Assembly (NCBI GenBank): GCA_014804795.1
Contig: JAAUZC010000041.1
Coordinates: 1-64,000, forward strand
Origin: Lachnospiraceae bacterium
GTDB taxonomy: Bacteria > Bacillota > Clostridia > Lachnospirales > Lachnospiraceae
DNA: 64,000 bases
Direction of reading: 5' to 3'
The position numbers and the translations under genes are program-made. The stretch's first letter is position 1; the number at the start of each line of letters is the position of its first letter. Below are positions 1 through 8,948 of this stretch, in pieces. The notes beneath the pieces were generated by a model that was not told the DNA's origin, searched no databases, and was given only the letters and a program-made list of their open reading frames with translations.

Positions 1-39
1 ATCTTCAATATATTCCATCCAGTTCAGTAATTCTTCCAT
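1..39 (-). CDS. N-terminal fragment of an unidentified protein
   Basis: Reading the minus strand from position 39 to the window edge gives an open frame of 13 codons, M-E-E-L-L-N-W-M-E-Y-I-E-D. An AGGA-type ribosome site lies about 11 bases upstream of the ATG, within the minus-strand copy of positions 51-56. The rest of the gene is outside the window, so no function can be given. It could be a chance frame, but a start codon with a ribosome site next to a long spacer makes a real gene start plausible. Confidence 0.45.
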   Translation of the reverse strand, partial: MEELLNWMEYIED

Positions 40-818
40 GATACAGACCATCCTTTTTTCTTTCAGTTTATCAGAAAAAGGGATGGTTCACAATTTATTT
101 ACTCATGCGTTTGTCGTGTTAAATCCAGTATTGTCAATCTTAACTTTCCTTGACGAAATCCCTGACTTTTTTCATTTATCACCATTTTGGAACAAATTCA
201 CCATATCCAGATTTAATATGAGAATTTTAAATTTTCGCATTCTGATACGATGCCAGTTCACTTGTTGTTCTTGCAGAAGTTCTTTTGTCCTTTTGCAGAT
301 CTTGTTTTATCCTCTTCCTTTCCTTCCCCTCACCAAATATTCACCTAAAATCTATCGAAATACTGTCACATTCTCCCCACACTCGCATAAACAGCGACAT
401 TCCTGCACACACGACCATCTCCCAATCCTTACTCCCTCGTATTCTTTTGAAGTAATCTCTCTATACAATAAATACCTCTATAACTGCTATATATGAGATA
501 ATACTTTATACAACCACACACCCCTATATAACAGTATCCCTCACATACACACTCTATAAGGTATATACCTAACTCCTATACCTTTACTACTGTATAAGCT
601 CATATTTAAGCCATTTATATAACCTATATAATGATTCCTTAATTATCCCCCTTATATCGCTTATACAGAGCCAATAAAGCATCTAAAATAGTATAAATTT
701 CATAATCAGCAACCCTCTTCTTTTCCTTCTCCTTCCCTCACTCTCCCCATATATATAAAGACTTGCCCATTCCCCTTTTTTTCACCAGAAAGACTACCGA
801 AAGGGGAAAGAAAGGAAG
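40..818. other. Long non-coding spacer, AT-rich and strand-asymmetric
   Basis: This stretch of nearly 800 bases holds no convincing gene. The plus strand is pyrimidine-rich, and positions 465-700 carry more than a dozen TATA or TATATA steps separated by C/T-rich spacers. A 152-codon open frame at 38-496 on the plus strand has a Phe/Ser/Leu-rich translation typical of random T-rich DNA and is not accepted. The spacer may contain promoters for the gene leaving the window on the left, but no single promoter stands out. Confidence 0.5.
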
Positions 819-851
819 AGGACCTTGTAAGAGTAAATCCTACAAGGTCCT
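819..851. terminator. Stem-loop, probable terminator after ppdK
   Basis: A perfect 11-bp inverted repeat (819-829 with 841-851) encloses an 11-base loop. It lies about 100 bases beyond the stop of the minus-strand ppdK. The sequence following it is T-rich on the plus strand and C/T-rich on the minus strand, so it could act in either direction. No plus-strand gene precedes it, which favours a role in ending ppdK transcription. Confidence 0.6.
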
Positions 852-948
852 GAATTTTACTTTTTTATTCGGTTGTTTTCAATGTCTCAGCCAAAAATAA
901 AATCTGCATTCGGCAAAAAGATGTTCTGCAAAAATAATATTCTTTAGT

Positions 949-3576
949 TTATTTCTTCTCAGCTATTGCTGCCTGTGCAGCCGCCAAACGAGCAATAGGC
1001 ACTCTGAACGGTGAACAGGAAACATAGTCCAGTCCGATATGATGGCAGAACTCTACAGAGGAAGGATCTCCGCCGTGCTCGCCACAGATACCGCAGTGCA
1101 GTGACGGTCTCGCTTCTTTGCCTTTCTTGATAGCCATCTCCATCAGAAGACCTACACCGTTTCTATCCAGTTTTGCAAACGGATCGTTCTCGAAGATCTT
1201 TGCCTTGTAGTATGCTTCCAGGAACTTGCCGGCATCATCTCTGGAGAAACCGTATGTCATCTGTGTCAGATCGTTTGTACCAAAGCAGAAGAATTCGGCT
1301 TCGTTTGCAATCTGATCTGCTGTCAGGGCAGCTCTCGGAATCTCGATCATTGTACCGACTTCGTACTTTAACTCAACGCCTGCCGCTTCAATTTCGGCAT
1401 CAGCAGTCTCCACCACATTCTTTTTCACAAACTTAAGCTCTTTATCATCACCGATCAACGGGATCATAATTTCCGGAACAAGGTTCCAATCGGGATGCGC
1501 TTTCTTCACATTGATCGCTGCGCGGATCACTGCCTGTGTCTGCATCTTTGCAATCTCAGGGAATGTAACTGTCAGACGGCAGCCACGGTGTCCCATCATC
1601 GGGTTCATCTCATGCAGAGTATCAATGAATTTTCTGATCTCTTCCATGGTTTTGCCTTTTGCATCCGCCAGTTTTCTGATATCTTCTTCCTCTGTAGGAA
1701 CAAACTCATGCAGAGGCGGATCCAGGAAACGGATCGTAACAGGGTCGCCTTCCATAGCCTCAAACAGTTTTTCAAAGTCATTCTGCTGCAGCGGAAGCAG
1801 TTTCTTTAATGCTTCTTCGCGCTCTTCCAGTGTATCGGAACAGATCATCTCACGGAATGCATCAATACGGTGTCCGCCAAAGAACATATGCTCCGTTCTG
1901 CAAAGACCGATTCCTTCCGCACCCAGTTCACGCGCTTTCTGCGCATCCGCAGGAGTATCGGCGTTTGTACGAACTTTCAGCGTACGATACTTGTCCGCCC
2001 ACTCCATAATTCTGCCAAACTCACCGGCAATCGTTGCATCCACTGTCGGAATCCGTCTGTCATAAATATTACCGGTAGTTCCGTCAAAGGATATCACATC
2101 GCCCTCGTGGAACTCCTGCTCGCCGATGCGGAACATTTTGTGTGCTTCATCCATTTCAATAGCGGAACAGCCGGATACACAGCATGCACCCATGCCACGT
2201 GCAACTACTGCCGCATGGGAAGTCATACCGCCGCGGACAGTCAGAATACCCTGCGCTGCTTTCATACCTTCAATATCTTCGGGAGAGGTTTCCAGACGTA
2301 CCAGAACAACTTTCTCACCTTTTGCTGCCCATTTCTTTGCATCATCCGCCGTAAACACGATCTTACCGCATGCTGCACCGGGCGCTGCTGCCAAACCTTT
2401 TGCTATAGGAATTGCCTTGCTGATCACATAGCTGTCAAACTGAGGATGCAGCAGGGAATCCAGGTTTCTCGGATCGATCATGGAAACTGCCTTTTCTTCG
2501 GTGATCATGCCTTCATCTACCAGATCACAGGCAATCTTCAGAGCAGCTTTTGCTGTCCTCTTACCATTTCTGGTCTGCAGCATATATAAATGCTTATCTT
2601 CAATTGTAAATTCCATATCCTGCATATCGCGATAATGGTCTTCCAGCTTATTACAGATATCCACAAACTGCTCATATACTTCCGGCATACTGCTTTCCAG
2701 TTCTTTGATCGGCTGAGGAGTACGAACACCGGCAACTACGTCTTCGCCCTGTGCGTTCAACAGGAATTCACCCATCAGCTCTTTTTCACCGGTCGCAGGG
2801 TTACGGGTAAAGGCCACGCCTGTACCTGAAGTATCGCCCATGTTGCCGAATGCCATCATCTGTACATTAACAGCGGTTCCCCAGGAATACGGAATATCGT
2901 TGTCACGGCGATATACATTCGCACGGGGGTTGTCCCATGAACGGAATACCGCTTCGATTGCCCCGATGAGCTGCTCTTTCGGATCATCCGGGAAGTCTGC
3001 GCCGATTTTGGATTTATACTCGGCCTTGAATTGCTCTGCAAGAACTTTCAGGTCATCAGCAGTAAGCTCTACGTCCTGTTTCACGCCTTTTTCCAGTTTC
3101 ATGTGGTCGATCAGCTCTTCAAAGTACTTCTTGCCGACTTCCATTACAACGTCGGAATACATCTGGATAAATCTTCTGTAGCAGTCCCATGCCCAACGGG
3201 GATTACCAGATTTTCTGGACAGCACTTCCACTACTTCCTCATTTAAACCAAGGTTCAGAATAGTGTCCATCATCCCCGGCATGGAAGCCCTTGCACCAGA
3301 ACGTACTGATACAAGCAGGGGATTTTCCTTATCGCCGAATTTTTTGCCGGTAATTTCCTCCATTTTCTCTATATATTCCATGATCTGACCGGTAATCTCA
3401 TCGTTGATTTTTCTGCCGTCCTCATAGTACTGCGTACAGGCTTCCGTTGTGATCGTAAATCCCTGAGGCACAGGCAGACCAAGATTTGTCATCTCAGCCA
3501 GGTTCGCACCTTTTCCCCCCAGAAGTTCACGCATATCTGCGTTACCTTCTGTAAATAAATAAATCCATTTTGCCAT
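949..3576 (-). CDS. ppdK: Pyruvate, phosphate dikinase
   Basis: Cytosolic enzyme interconverting pyruvate + ATP + Pi with PEP + AMP + PPi. Chosen start is the ATG at 3576 (protein MAKWIYLF...), because AGGAGAG lies nine bases upstream on the minus strand; an in-frame ATG 90 bases earlier has no such site. The 875-residue product matches the usual size of bacterial PPDK. The N-terminal ATP-grasp part begins with the GGKGANLAEM motif. The swivelling phosphohistidine domain has GGMTSHAAVVARGMG with His454 as phospho-carrier. The C-terminal PEP/pyruvate barrel ends with the active-site CGICGEHGGDP motif. It appears monocistronic, with the hairpin at 819-851 downstream. In anaerobes it commonly serves PPi-linked glycolysis. 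Confidence 0.97.
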   Translation of the reverse strand: MAKWIYLFTEGNADMRELLGGKGANLAEMTNLGLPVPQGFTITTEACTQYYEDGRKINDEITGQIMEYIEKMEEITGKKFGDKENPLLVSVRSGARASMPGMMDTILNLGLNEEVVEVLSRKSGNPRWAWDCYRRFIQMYSDVVMEVGKKYFEELIDHMKLEKGVKQDVELTADDLKVLAEQFKAEYKSKIGADFPDDPKEQLIGAIEAVFRSWDNPRANVYRRDNDIPYSWGTAVNVQMMAFGNMGDTSGTGVAFTRNPATGEKELMGEFLLNAQGEDVVAGVRTPQPIKELESSMPEVYEQFVDICNKLEDHYRDMQDMEFTIEDKHLYMLQTRNGKRTAKAALKIACDLVDEGMITEEKAVSMIDPRNLDSLLHPQFDSYVISKAIPIAKGLAAAPGAACGKIVFTADDAKKWAAKGEKVVLVRLETSPEDIEGMKAAQGILTVRGGMTSHAAVVARGMGACCVSGCSAIEMDEAHKMFRIGEQEFHEGDVISFDGTTGNIYDRRIPTVDATIAGEFGRIMEWADKYRTLKVRTNADTPADAQKARELGAEGIGLCRTEHMFFGGHRIDAFREMICSDTLEEREEALKKLLPLQQNDFEKLFEAMEGDPVTIRFLDPPLHEFVPTEEEDIRKLADAKGKTMEEIRKFIDTLHEMNPMMGHRGCRLTVTFPEIAKMQTQAVIRAAINVKKAHPDWNLVPEIMIPLIGDDKELKFVKKNVVETADAEIEAAGVELKYEVGTMIEIPRAALTADQIANEAEFFCFGTNDLTQMTYGFSRDDAGKFLEAYYKAKIFENDPFAKLDRNGVGLLMEMAIKKGKEARPSLHCGICGEHGGDPSSVEFCHHIGLDYVSCSPFRVPIARLAAAQAAIAEKK

Positions 3577-3734
3577 ACTTTTTTCTCTCCTTTTCTCTAC
3601 AATCTGCTTATCCATGGGCTTCCCATACTCTATTTCTCTCTTCAAAAGCTCAGGACAGGTATTCATATTAACAGTATACCATATTGTTTCTCCAATGCCA
3701 CCTATTTTTTCTAAAAAATGAAAAATATGGATAA

Positions 3735-4172
3735 TTATTTAGTCAATTTTTTTATCTTGAAAAAGCGATCCGGTACTTCAAATACCAACACGATTCCCAA
3801 CACAATAGCAAAAGCTGCCTTGAGAGCCGCAAATCCGTTGTCTGCCGCCTCTGCCGGACGGTCTGTCACAAGATAATATGCCGTCCAGTAAATACCGGCC
3901 CCCGGCACAAGAGGAAAAATGCCGGTCGTCAAAAACACGGTAGCCGGACATCTCTCAAAGACCGCCAGAAAACGGGACAATAACACCACCAGACAGGCGG
4001 CAAAAAAAGTGGCTTCCGCAGCCGTACAGCCGGTATATACCGCCAAAACCGAATACAGCCACCAGCCGGCGCCTCCGACAAGGCCGCAATAAATATAATA
4101 CTGCCGTGGTACTCCAAAAAGAACCGAAAACGCTATTGTACCAAAAACAGCGGCAATCACCTGAACGATCAT
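3735..4172 (-). CDS. ThrE-like threonine/serine exporter, small membrane subunit
   Basis: A 145-residue, very hydrophobic protein with four or five predicted membrane spans, matching the C-terminal half of ThrE-type exporters (ThrE_2/DUF3815-like). The start at 4172 is chosen because GGAGGG lies upstream and the ATG overlaps the stop codon of the preceding gene by four bases (ATGA), a sign of translational coupling. A longer in-frame reading to 4238 would intrude into the upstream gene. It probably forms one transporter with the upstream DUF1212-type subunit; in Corynebacterium both halves are fused. Substrate is inferred from family only. Confidence 0.85.
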   Translation of the reverse strand: MIVQVIAAVFGTIAFSVLFGVPRQYYIYCGLVGGAGWWLYSVLAVYTGCTAAEATFFAACLVVLLSRFLAVFERCPATVFLTTGIFPLVPGAGIYWTAYYLVTDRPAEAADNGFAALKAAFAIVLGIVLVFEVPDRFFKIKKLTK

Positions 4173-4975
4173 AGCAGTATCCCTCCAAAAATACGGTGAT
4201 AAATGATAAACATCACACCCACGCCGATGGCCACACACAAAAATACCAACATAGCATCTAAAAGTCTCACCGCTCCCGAAATATAATCTCCGTCTGCCAT
4301 ATCACGGATCCCGTTGGTAAAAGGAACACCTGGCACCAGCGGAATGATCGATCCTATAATCATATGACTTAAATTTTCTCCAAACCCCAACCGGTAACTG
4401 AGTATGCACACTAATGTAACCAGGGCGCCGCCGCAAATATTTCCGGTCATTTTGGATATATGAGATTTGCTGACCGACAGTACAAAAATATGTAACAGGA
4501 AACCGGCAATAAATGCCTGAACGCTGTCTGTCATGCTTCCGCCAAGCAGATAGCAGAAACAGGCGCTGCCTACGCCTGATGCCAGTATCTGCACAGGAAA
4601 TCTTTTTCCCGGCATACGCTGTATCTGTTCCAGCTTTTCTTTGATCTGCTCAATACTGTAACGCCCTTCCGCCACTTCACGTGAAAGCTGGTTTACCGCC
4701 ACTACTTTATCCAACTGCGCTCCTTTCACCGGAATATGCTGAACCTTTGCATATTGTTCTCCCAGGCCGTTTCTATCCCGGCTGCCAGTTGCAAAGATTC
4801 CGTTGCTCAACACAAAAAAATTTTCGGATTCCACCCCGAAATGTCCGCAGATTCTCTCCATGGTCTCTTCCACTCTGGCAATCTCCGCCCCGTTTTCCAA
4901 CAGGATACGCCCGGCCGCCATAGCAGCCTCCAAAACCTCATGATCATTGTGCTTTGATTTTTCTTTGTCCATCAT
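4169..4975 (-). CDS. ThrE-like threonine/serine exporter, large subunit (DUF1212)
   Basis: A 268-residue protein of the DUF1212/ThrE N-terminal family. The first 120 residues are soluble and include a conserved R-V-E-E-T-M-E-R segment and a VLSNGIFATG strand. The remainder contains about five membrane spans, among them the segment with IIPLVPGVPFTNGIRDM, a family hallmark. It is followed by, and overlaps by four bases, the small subunit gene, so the pair is a split exporter. The N-terminal domain has been likened to a hydrolase fold in this family. Substrate specificity is inferred. Confidence 0.88.
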   Translation of the reverse strand: MMDKEKSKHNDHEVLEAAMAAGRILLENGAEIARVEETMERICGHFGVESENFFVLSNGIFATGSRDRNGLGEQYAKVQHIPVKGAQLDKVVAVNQLSREVAEGRYSIEQIKEKLEQIQRMPGKRFPVQILASGVGSACFCYLLGGSMTDSVQAFIAGFLLHIFVLSVSKSHISKMTGNICGGALVTLVCILSYRLGFGENLSHMIIGSIIPLVPGVPFTNGIRDMADGDYISGAVRLLDAMLVFLCVAIGVGVMFIIYHRIFGGILL

Positions 4976-5067
4976 CTCACCATCCCCATTATGAATAGTT
5001 TACCCACTGCATATGGGAAAAGCAATAACAAAAAAGAAATTAGTTTTCTCAAAGAAACAACTATTTC

Positions 5068-5095
5068 TTGAAAAAGCATGCTGTTTATGTATAAT
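5068..5095 (+). promoter_or_regulatory. Sigma-A type promoter of the ABC-F gene
   Basis: TTGAAA at 5068-5073 and a perfect TATAAT at 5090-5095 are separated by 16 bases. The predicted transcription start falls at about 5101-5103, at the left edge of the strong hairpin at 5100-5135, so the mRNA would begin essentially with a stem-loop. Confidence 0.75.
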
Positions 5096-5099
5096 ATAA

Positions 5100-5155
5100 C
5101 TTACGGAGTTTGCTTGCAAGAGCAAACTCCGTAAGTTAACGAGCAGCTTTGCTGC
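5100..5155 (+). promoter_or_regulatory. Leader hairpins at the 5' end of the ABC-F mRNA
   Basis: A perfect 15-bp inverted repeat (5100-5114 with 5121-5135) with a 6-base loop is followed by a second small hairpin (GCAGC-ttt-GCTGC, 5143-5155). No T-run follows the large stem, so it is not an obvious terminator. A 5'-terminal mRNA-stabilising structure or an attenuation element are both possible; genes for ABC-F proteins are often controlled by leader attenuation in Firmicutes. Confidence 0.55.
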
Positions 5156-5186
5156 GAGTAAAATATAAAAATACGAGGTTTTTAAC

Positions 5187-6827
5187 ATGATAAGTGCAAA
5201 CAATGTAACCTACAGAGTGGGCAAGAAAGCCCTTTTTGAAGATGTAAACATTAAATTTACAGAAGGCAACTGCTATGGTATCATCGGCGCCAACGGTGCA
5301 GGAAAGTCCACTTTTTTAAAGATTCTTTCCGGCGAACTGGAGACTACAAACGGCGATATCACTATCACGCCCGGCGAACGTCTCTCCGTATTGGAACAGG
5401 ATCACTTTAAATATGACGACTATACTGTAATGGATACGGTGATCATGGGCAATGCCAGATTATATGAAATTATGAAAGAAAAAGATGCCATCTATGCCAA
5501 GGAGGATTTTTCCGACGAGGACGGTATTCGCGCCAGTGAACTGGAAGCAGAATTTGCAGAGATGGAAGGCTGGGATGCGGATACAAATGCAGCCATGCTC
5601 TTAAACGGCCTCGGCATTGAAACGGAACTCCACAACGTACAGATGTCTGAACTGGACGGCAGCCAGAAAGTAAAGGTACTTTTAGCGAAAGCGCTTTTTG
5701 GTAATCCGGATATCCTGCTGTTAGACGAGCCCACAAACCATCTGGATTTGGACGCCATCAACTGGCTGGAAGAATTTTTGATCAGTTTCCAGAATACGAT
5801 CATCGTTGTCTCCCATGACAGGTATTTCCTGAACAAAGTCTGCACCCATACCGCAGACATCGATTACGGTAAAATTGAATTATTTGCCGGCAACTACGAT
5901 TTCTGGTACCAGTCCAGCCAGCTGATTTTAAAACAGCGCAAGGAAGCCAACAAAAAGAAAGAGGAACAGATCAAGGAACTGCAGGAATTTATTTCCCGTT
6001 TTTCCGCCAATGCTTCCAAGTCCAAACAGGCGACTTCCAGAAAACGTGCGTTAGAAAAGATTCAGTTAGATGATATCAGACCTTCCAGCCGGAAATATCC
6101 TTATATCGATTTCCGCCCCGAACGGGAAATAGGCAATGATGTACTGCTTGTGGAAAATCTTTCCAAAACCATTAACGGCGAAAAAGTACTGGACAATATC
6201 TCCTTTATTGTAGGTCATGACGACAAGATCGCCTTTGTAGGCGGAAATGAACTGGCAAAGACTACCCTGTTCCAGATTCTTTCCGGAGAGATGGAACCGG
6301 ATGAAGGTTTCTACAAATGGGGTGTGACGACCTCCCAGGCCTATTTCCCCAAGGACAGCAACACAGAATTTGACAACGACTATACGATCACGGAATGGCT
6401 CACCGCCTACTCTCCGATCAAGGATGTCACTTATGTCAGGGGATTCCTCGGGCGTATGCTGTTTGCCGGTGATGACGGCGTCAAGAAAGTAAAAGTATTG
6501 TCCGGCGGCGAACGGGTACGCTGTCTGTTGTCTAAAATGATGATCAGCGGCGCCAACTGCCTGATCTTTGACGAACCGACAAACCATCTGGACATGGAAT
6601 CCATCACCGCATTGAATGAAGGCATGAAAAAATTTCCGGGAGTAGAATTGTTTTCCTGTCATGACCATCAGGTAGTACAGACCACTGCCAACCGCATTAT
6701 GGAAATTCTGCCGGACGGCTCCTTGATCGATAAGATTACTACCTATGATGAATATCTGGAAAACGATGAGATGGCGAGAAAGAGAACCATCTACACCAAA
6801 ACTGCTTCTGACGAAGAGGATAACTGA
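5187..6827 (+). CDS. ABC-F family ATPase (YkpA/YbiT-like)
   Basis: A 546-residue soluble protein with two tandem ATP-binding cassettes and no membrane domain, as in ABC-F proteins that act on the ribosome. The first cassette has a canonical Walker A (GANGAGKST, about residues 36-44) and Walker B with LLLDEPTNHLDLD, but a degenerate signature (LDGSQKVK). The linker (about residues 245-290) is Lys/Glu-rich. In the second cassette the Walker A reads GGNELAKTT, lacking the usual Gly before Lys, while LSGGERVR and FDEPTNHLDM are intact. GAGG eight bases before the ATG supports the start. The HAD gene begins one base after the stop. It could be translation-related housekeeping or antibiotic protection; the subfamily resemblance favours housekeeping. 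Confidence 0.88.
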   Translation: MISANNVTYRVGKKALFEDVNIKFTEGNCYGIIGANGAGKSTFLKILSGELETTNGDITITPGERLSVLEQDHFKYDDYTVMDTVIMGNARLYEIMKEKDAIYAKEDFSDEDGIRASELEAEFAEMEGWDADTNAAMLLNGLGIETELHNVQMSELDGSQKVKVLLAKALFGNPDILLLDEPTNHLDLDAINWLEEFLISFQNTIIVVSHDRYFLNKVCTHTADIDYGKIELFAGNYDFWYQSSQLILKQRKEANKKKEEQIKELQEFISRFSANASKSKQATSRKRALEKIQLDDIRPSSRKYPYIDFRPEREIGNDVLLVENLSKTINGEKVLDNISFIVGHDDKIAFVGGNELAKTTLFQILSGEMEPDEGFYKWGVTTSQAYFPKDSNTEFDNDYTITEWLTAYSPIKDVTYVRGFLGRMLFAGDDGVKKVKVLSGGERVRCLLSKMMISGANCLIFDEPTNHLDMESITALNEGMKKFPGVELFSCHDHQVVQTTANRIMEILPDGSLIDKITTYDEYLENDEMARKRTIYTKTASDEEDN

Positions 6828-6828
6828 T

Positions 6829-7641
6829 ATGCATTTATTTTTCACTGATTTAGATGGTACACTGCTCACCGATGAAAAGAATATCTCTTCCAAAACAATG
6901 GAAGCAATAGATGCTTATATTTCTGCCGGGAACAAGTTCATTATTGCTTCCGGCAGACCTTTTAACAATATCCGGGATGTGTTAAAGCGGACAGGACTCG
7001 ACCGTTATCAGAACCTTTTGCTGATCTGTTACAACGGTTCTGTTATCTACGACTGCGGAGCGGAAAAATATCTTGTAGATCTCAGGCTGGATCCCAAAGA
7101 TGTTCTGCATATTATCGACACGGCTGAGGAAATGGGCATTCACTGTCAGACTTATTCTTCCAAAAAGGTCGTCAGCAGGCATCAGGGCATCGAAACAGAC
7201 TATTATACGAAACAAACACAGTTAGAATATATTTTTGACAGAGACATACTCTCTCATCTTGACGAAGCTCCCCGCAAAGCGCTGGCAATCTCCATGGATC
7301 ACCGCGAAAAACTGGAACAGTTAAAAGAAAAGCTCGCTCCCTGGATGGAAGGAAAGCTGACCACCGTATTTTCCTGTCCGGAATATCTGGAATTTGTGGA
7401 CTACCGCTCCGGCAAGGGAAACGCTGTCAGATATGTCTGTGATTTATATCATATACCTGTCACAGATGCCTATGCAGCAGGGGATGCCAATAATGACTTG
7501 TCCATGCTGCAGGCAGTCGGCAACAGTATCGCCATGATAAACGGCAGTAATGAAGTAAAAGCGATTTCTTCTATCATTACCGAAGAAGACAATAATCATG
7601 ACGGGCTGGCGGGGATACTGCTTCAGCTCGCAAAAAAATAG
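6829..7641 (+). CDS. HAD-superfamily Cof-type sugar phosphatase
   Basis: A 270-residue haloacid-dehalogenase hydrolase of the Cof/YbjI class. Motif I is DLDGTLLT at residues 6-13, motif II is the SGRP segment, and motif IV is AGDANNDLSM near residue 222; the C2-type cap lies between. Start 6829 is chosen because it places motif I at the N terminus and follows the ABC-F stop by one base; an upstream in-frame ATG lies inside the ABC-F gene. Members dephosphorylate sugar phosphates or flavin intermediates; the true substrate cannot be told from sequence. Confidence 0.9.
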   Translation: MHLFFTDLDGTLLTDEKNISSKTMEAIDAYISAGNKFIIASGRPFNNIRDVLKRTGLDRYQNLLLICYNGSVIYDCGAEKYLVDLRLDPKDVLHIIDTAEEMGIHCQTYSSKKVVSRHQGIETDYYTKQTQLEYIFDRDILSHLDEAPRKALAISMDHREKLEQLKEKLAPWMEGKLTTVFSCPEYLEFVDYRSGKGNAVRYVCDLYHIPVTDAYAAGDANNDLSMLQAVGNSIAMINGSNEVKAISSIITEEDNNHDGLAGILLQLAKK

Positions 7642-7651
7642 TATATTATCT

Positions 7652-8620
7652 TTATATGTAAAGTAATACTAACGCCAGTATCAGCCCTATCAAAATACTG
7701 ATAATCCCCGATGTCATATTAAAACTTCTGCGATTGCAGTAATACTGATTATGTGCCGGGGGCACTGCCGCATAGGGTACTTGCATGGCGTCTAACATCG
7801 CCAGAAAATCCGCGGCCCTCTTACTCATATATTCATGCAGCCCAAAGCTGACAGTCTGGGCAAACCAGTGTTTCGCCTCCTGCAGATTATTCATATTGTA
7901 TTCCAGTCTGCCCATGTAATAACAATATCTGACAAACTCATACCTGCTGCCGAGCCTGCCCGCTGCATACAGGTTCAGCATGTCTGCCTTGATCATGTCA
8001 TTCTTACCGGCAAATATCATATCCCGGAAATTGAGTTCCTGCAAAAAAGTCATCGCCTGCGCCTGCAGTCTTCGTTTCACCTGAATATTATGGATCCAGT
8101 TGTTGCGAAATGCATCCATACAAATATGAAAATTCCTCGTATCTTCCAACTCCGCATAAAACCTGCACCAGAAATAATCATATACCATTCTTGCTCTGTT
8201 ATTTAACCGTTCATACTGCGGCTTTATTTCCATCAGATTATGGTAGGCCGCATCAAAATCCCCCATCAGCAGATAGGCCTCTGTGCAATTGACACGCTGG
8301 CTCCGCCTCACACCCGGAAACTGAAACTTTTCCAGAAATTTCATACATTCCAGATAAGCATCAAAGTCACATTCCTGCGTCGCTATGGTCCGTAAATTAT
8401 AATTGCGCATCGCAACCAGTATAAAATACACATAAATAAGCCAGCATAACAGCAACGACATGGCAAGCGGATTATAATACGGGGTATATACCCTCTGGTA
8501 GCGACGCTGCAAATAGCCTCCACCCATTACTACGATCACCACTAACACCGGCCACACTAACGTCATCAACACATGAAGCGTCTTAACTCCCCTGACACTT
8601 TTTTTCACCGTTTTTGTCAT
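7652..8620 (-). CDS. Membrane protein of unknown function with helical-repeat core
   Basis: A 322-residue protein I do not recognise. Residues about 15-40 and 50-72 form two membrane spans, and residues 300-322 form a third at the very C terminus. The long middle part is helical, rich in Tyr/Phe/Met and resembles degenerate TPR units (for example AYLLMGDFDAAYHNL and MGRLEYNMNNLQEAKHWF). A YKR-rich segment follows the first span. AAGGAT upstream of the ATG supports the start. It begins eight bases after the small acidic protein gene, so the two are probably co-transcribed. A scaffold for protein contacts at the membrane is only an inference. Confidence 0.7.
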   Translation of the reverse strand: MTKTVKKSVRGVKTLHVLMTLVWPVLVVIVVMGGGYLQRRYQRVYTPYYNPLAMSLLLCWLIYVYFILVAMRNYNLRTIATQECDFDAYLECMKFLEKFQFPGVRRSQRVNCTEAYLLMGDFDAAYHNLMEIKPQYERLNNRARMVYDYFWCRFYAELEDTRNFHICMDAFRNNWIHNIQVKRRLQAQAMTFLQELNFRDMIFAGKNDMIKADMLNLYAAGRLGSRYEFVRYCYYMGRLEYNMNNLQEAKHWFAQTVSFGLHEYMSKRAADFLAMLDAMQVPYAAVPPAHNQYYCNRRSFNMTSGIISILIGLILALVLLYI

Positions 8621-8628
8621 ATATTCTT

Positions 8629-8895
8629 TTATCCTTCCACTATGAGATAACGTCCGTCTCCTATATCAAAGACTTCCAGGGCTTCCAGGATACTCTCCAC
8701 GTCCGCCTCCTCCGTATCTATCCCCTGCTCCTCAAAATATTCCAGTACTTCTTCCGCTGATTCGGCGATCACAGCCATACAATCTTCCAGAAAAGCTTCC
8801 GCTTCGCTTTCATTTTCCGCCACATCTTCCGGAAATAACTGCCTTTGATTTTCTAAAAAACAGAGAATGGCAGCATCATCATATTCGTAAGTCAT
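8629..8895 (-). CDS. Small acidic protein of unknown function
   Basis: An 88-residue, strongly acidic protein beginning MTYEYDDAAILCFLENQRQL and ending in DIGDGRYLIVEG. I choose the ATG at 8895, preceded by an AGGTTGG-like site; the open frame extends to 9138, but that part overlaps ppk antisense to nothing useful and has the low-complexity, Arg/Gly-rich look of out-of-frame translation. The sequence is dominated by Glu and Ala and predicted helices. It lies between ppk and the membrane protein gene in the same direction. No family is recognised. Confidence 0.65.
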   Translation of the reverse strand: MTYEYDDAAILCFLENQRQLFPEDVAENESEAEAFLEDCMAVIAESAEEVLEYFEEQGIDTEEADVESILEALEVFDIGDGRYLIVEG

Positions 8896-8948
8896 ACCAT
8901 TTACCAACCTTTCCTCGTTGTTTAAAAACCAATTTATATCTGCACACT

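Noticed and set aside
38-496. 152-codon open frame on the plus strand in the left spacer
   Set aside because: No ribosome site, translation is Phe/Ser/Leu/Pro-rich as expected from pyrimidine-rich DNA, and no domain is recognisable.
819-851. Stem-loop as end of a plus-strand small RNA
   Set aside because: The T-rich plus-strand tail allows it, but no clear promoter upstream singles out an RNA; ppdK termination is the simpler reading.
6066-6893. 275-codon minus-strand frame opposite the ABC-F gene
   Set aside because: Fully antisense to a well-supported gene, with no ribosome site or recognisable domain.
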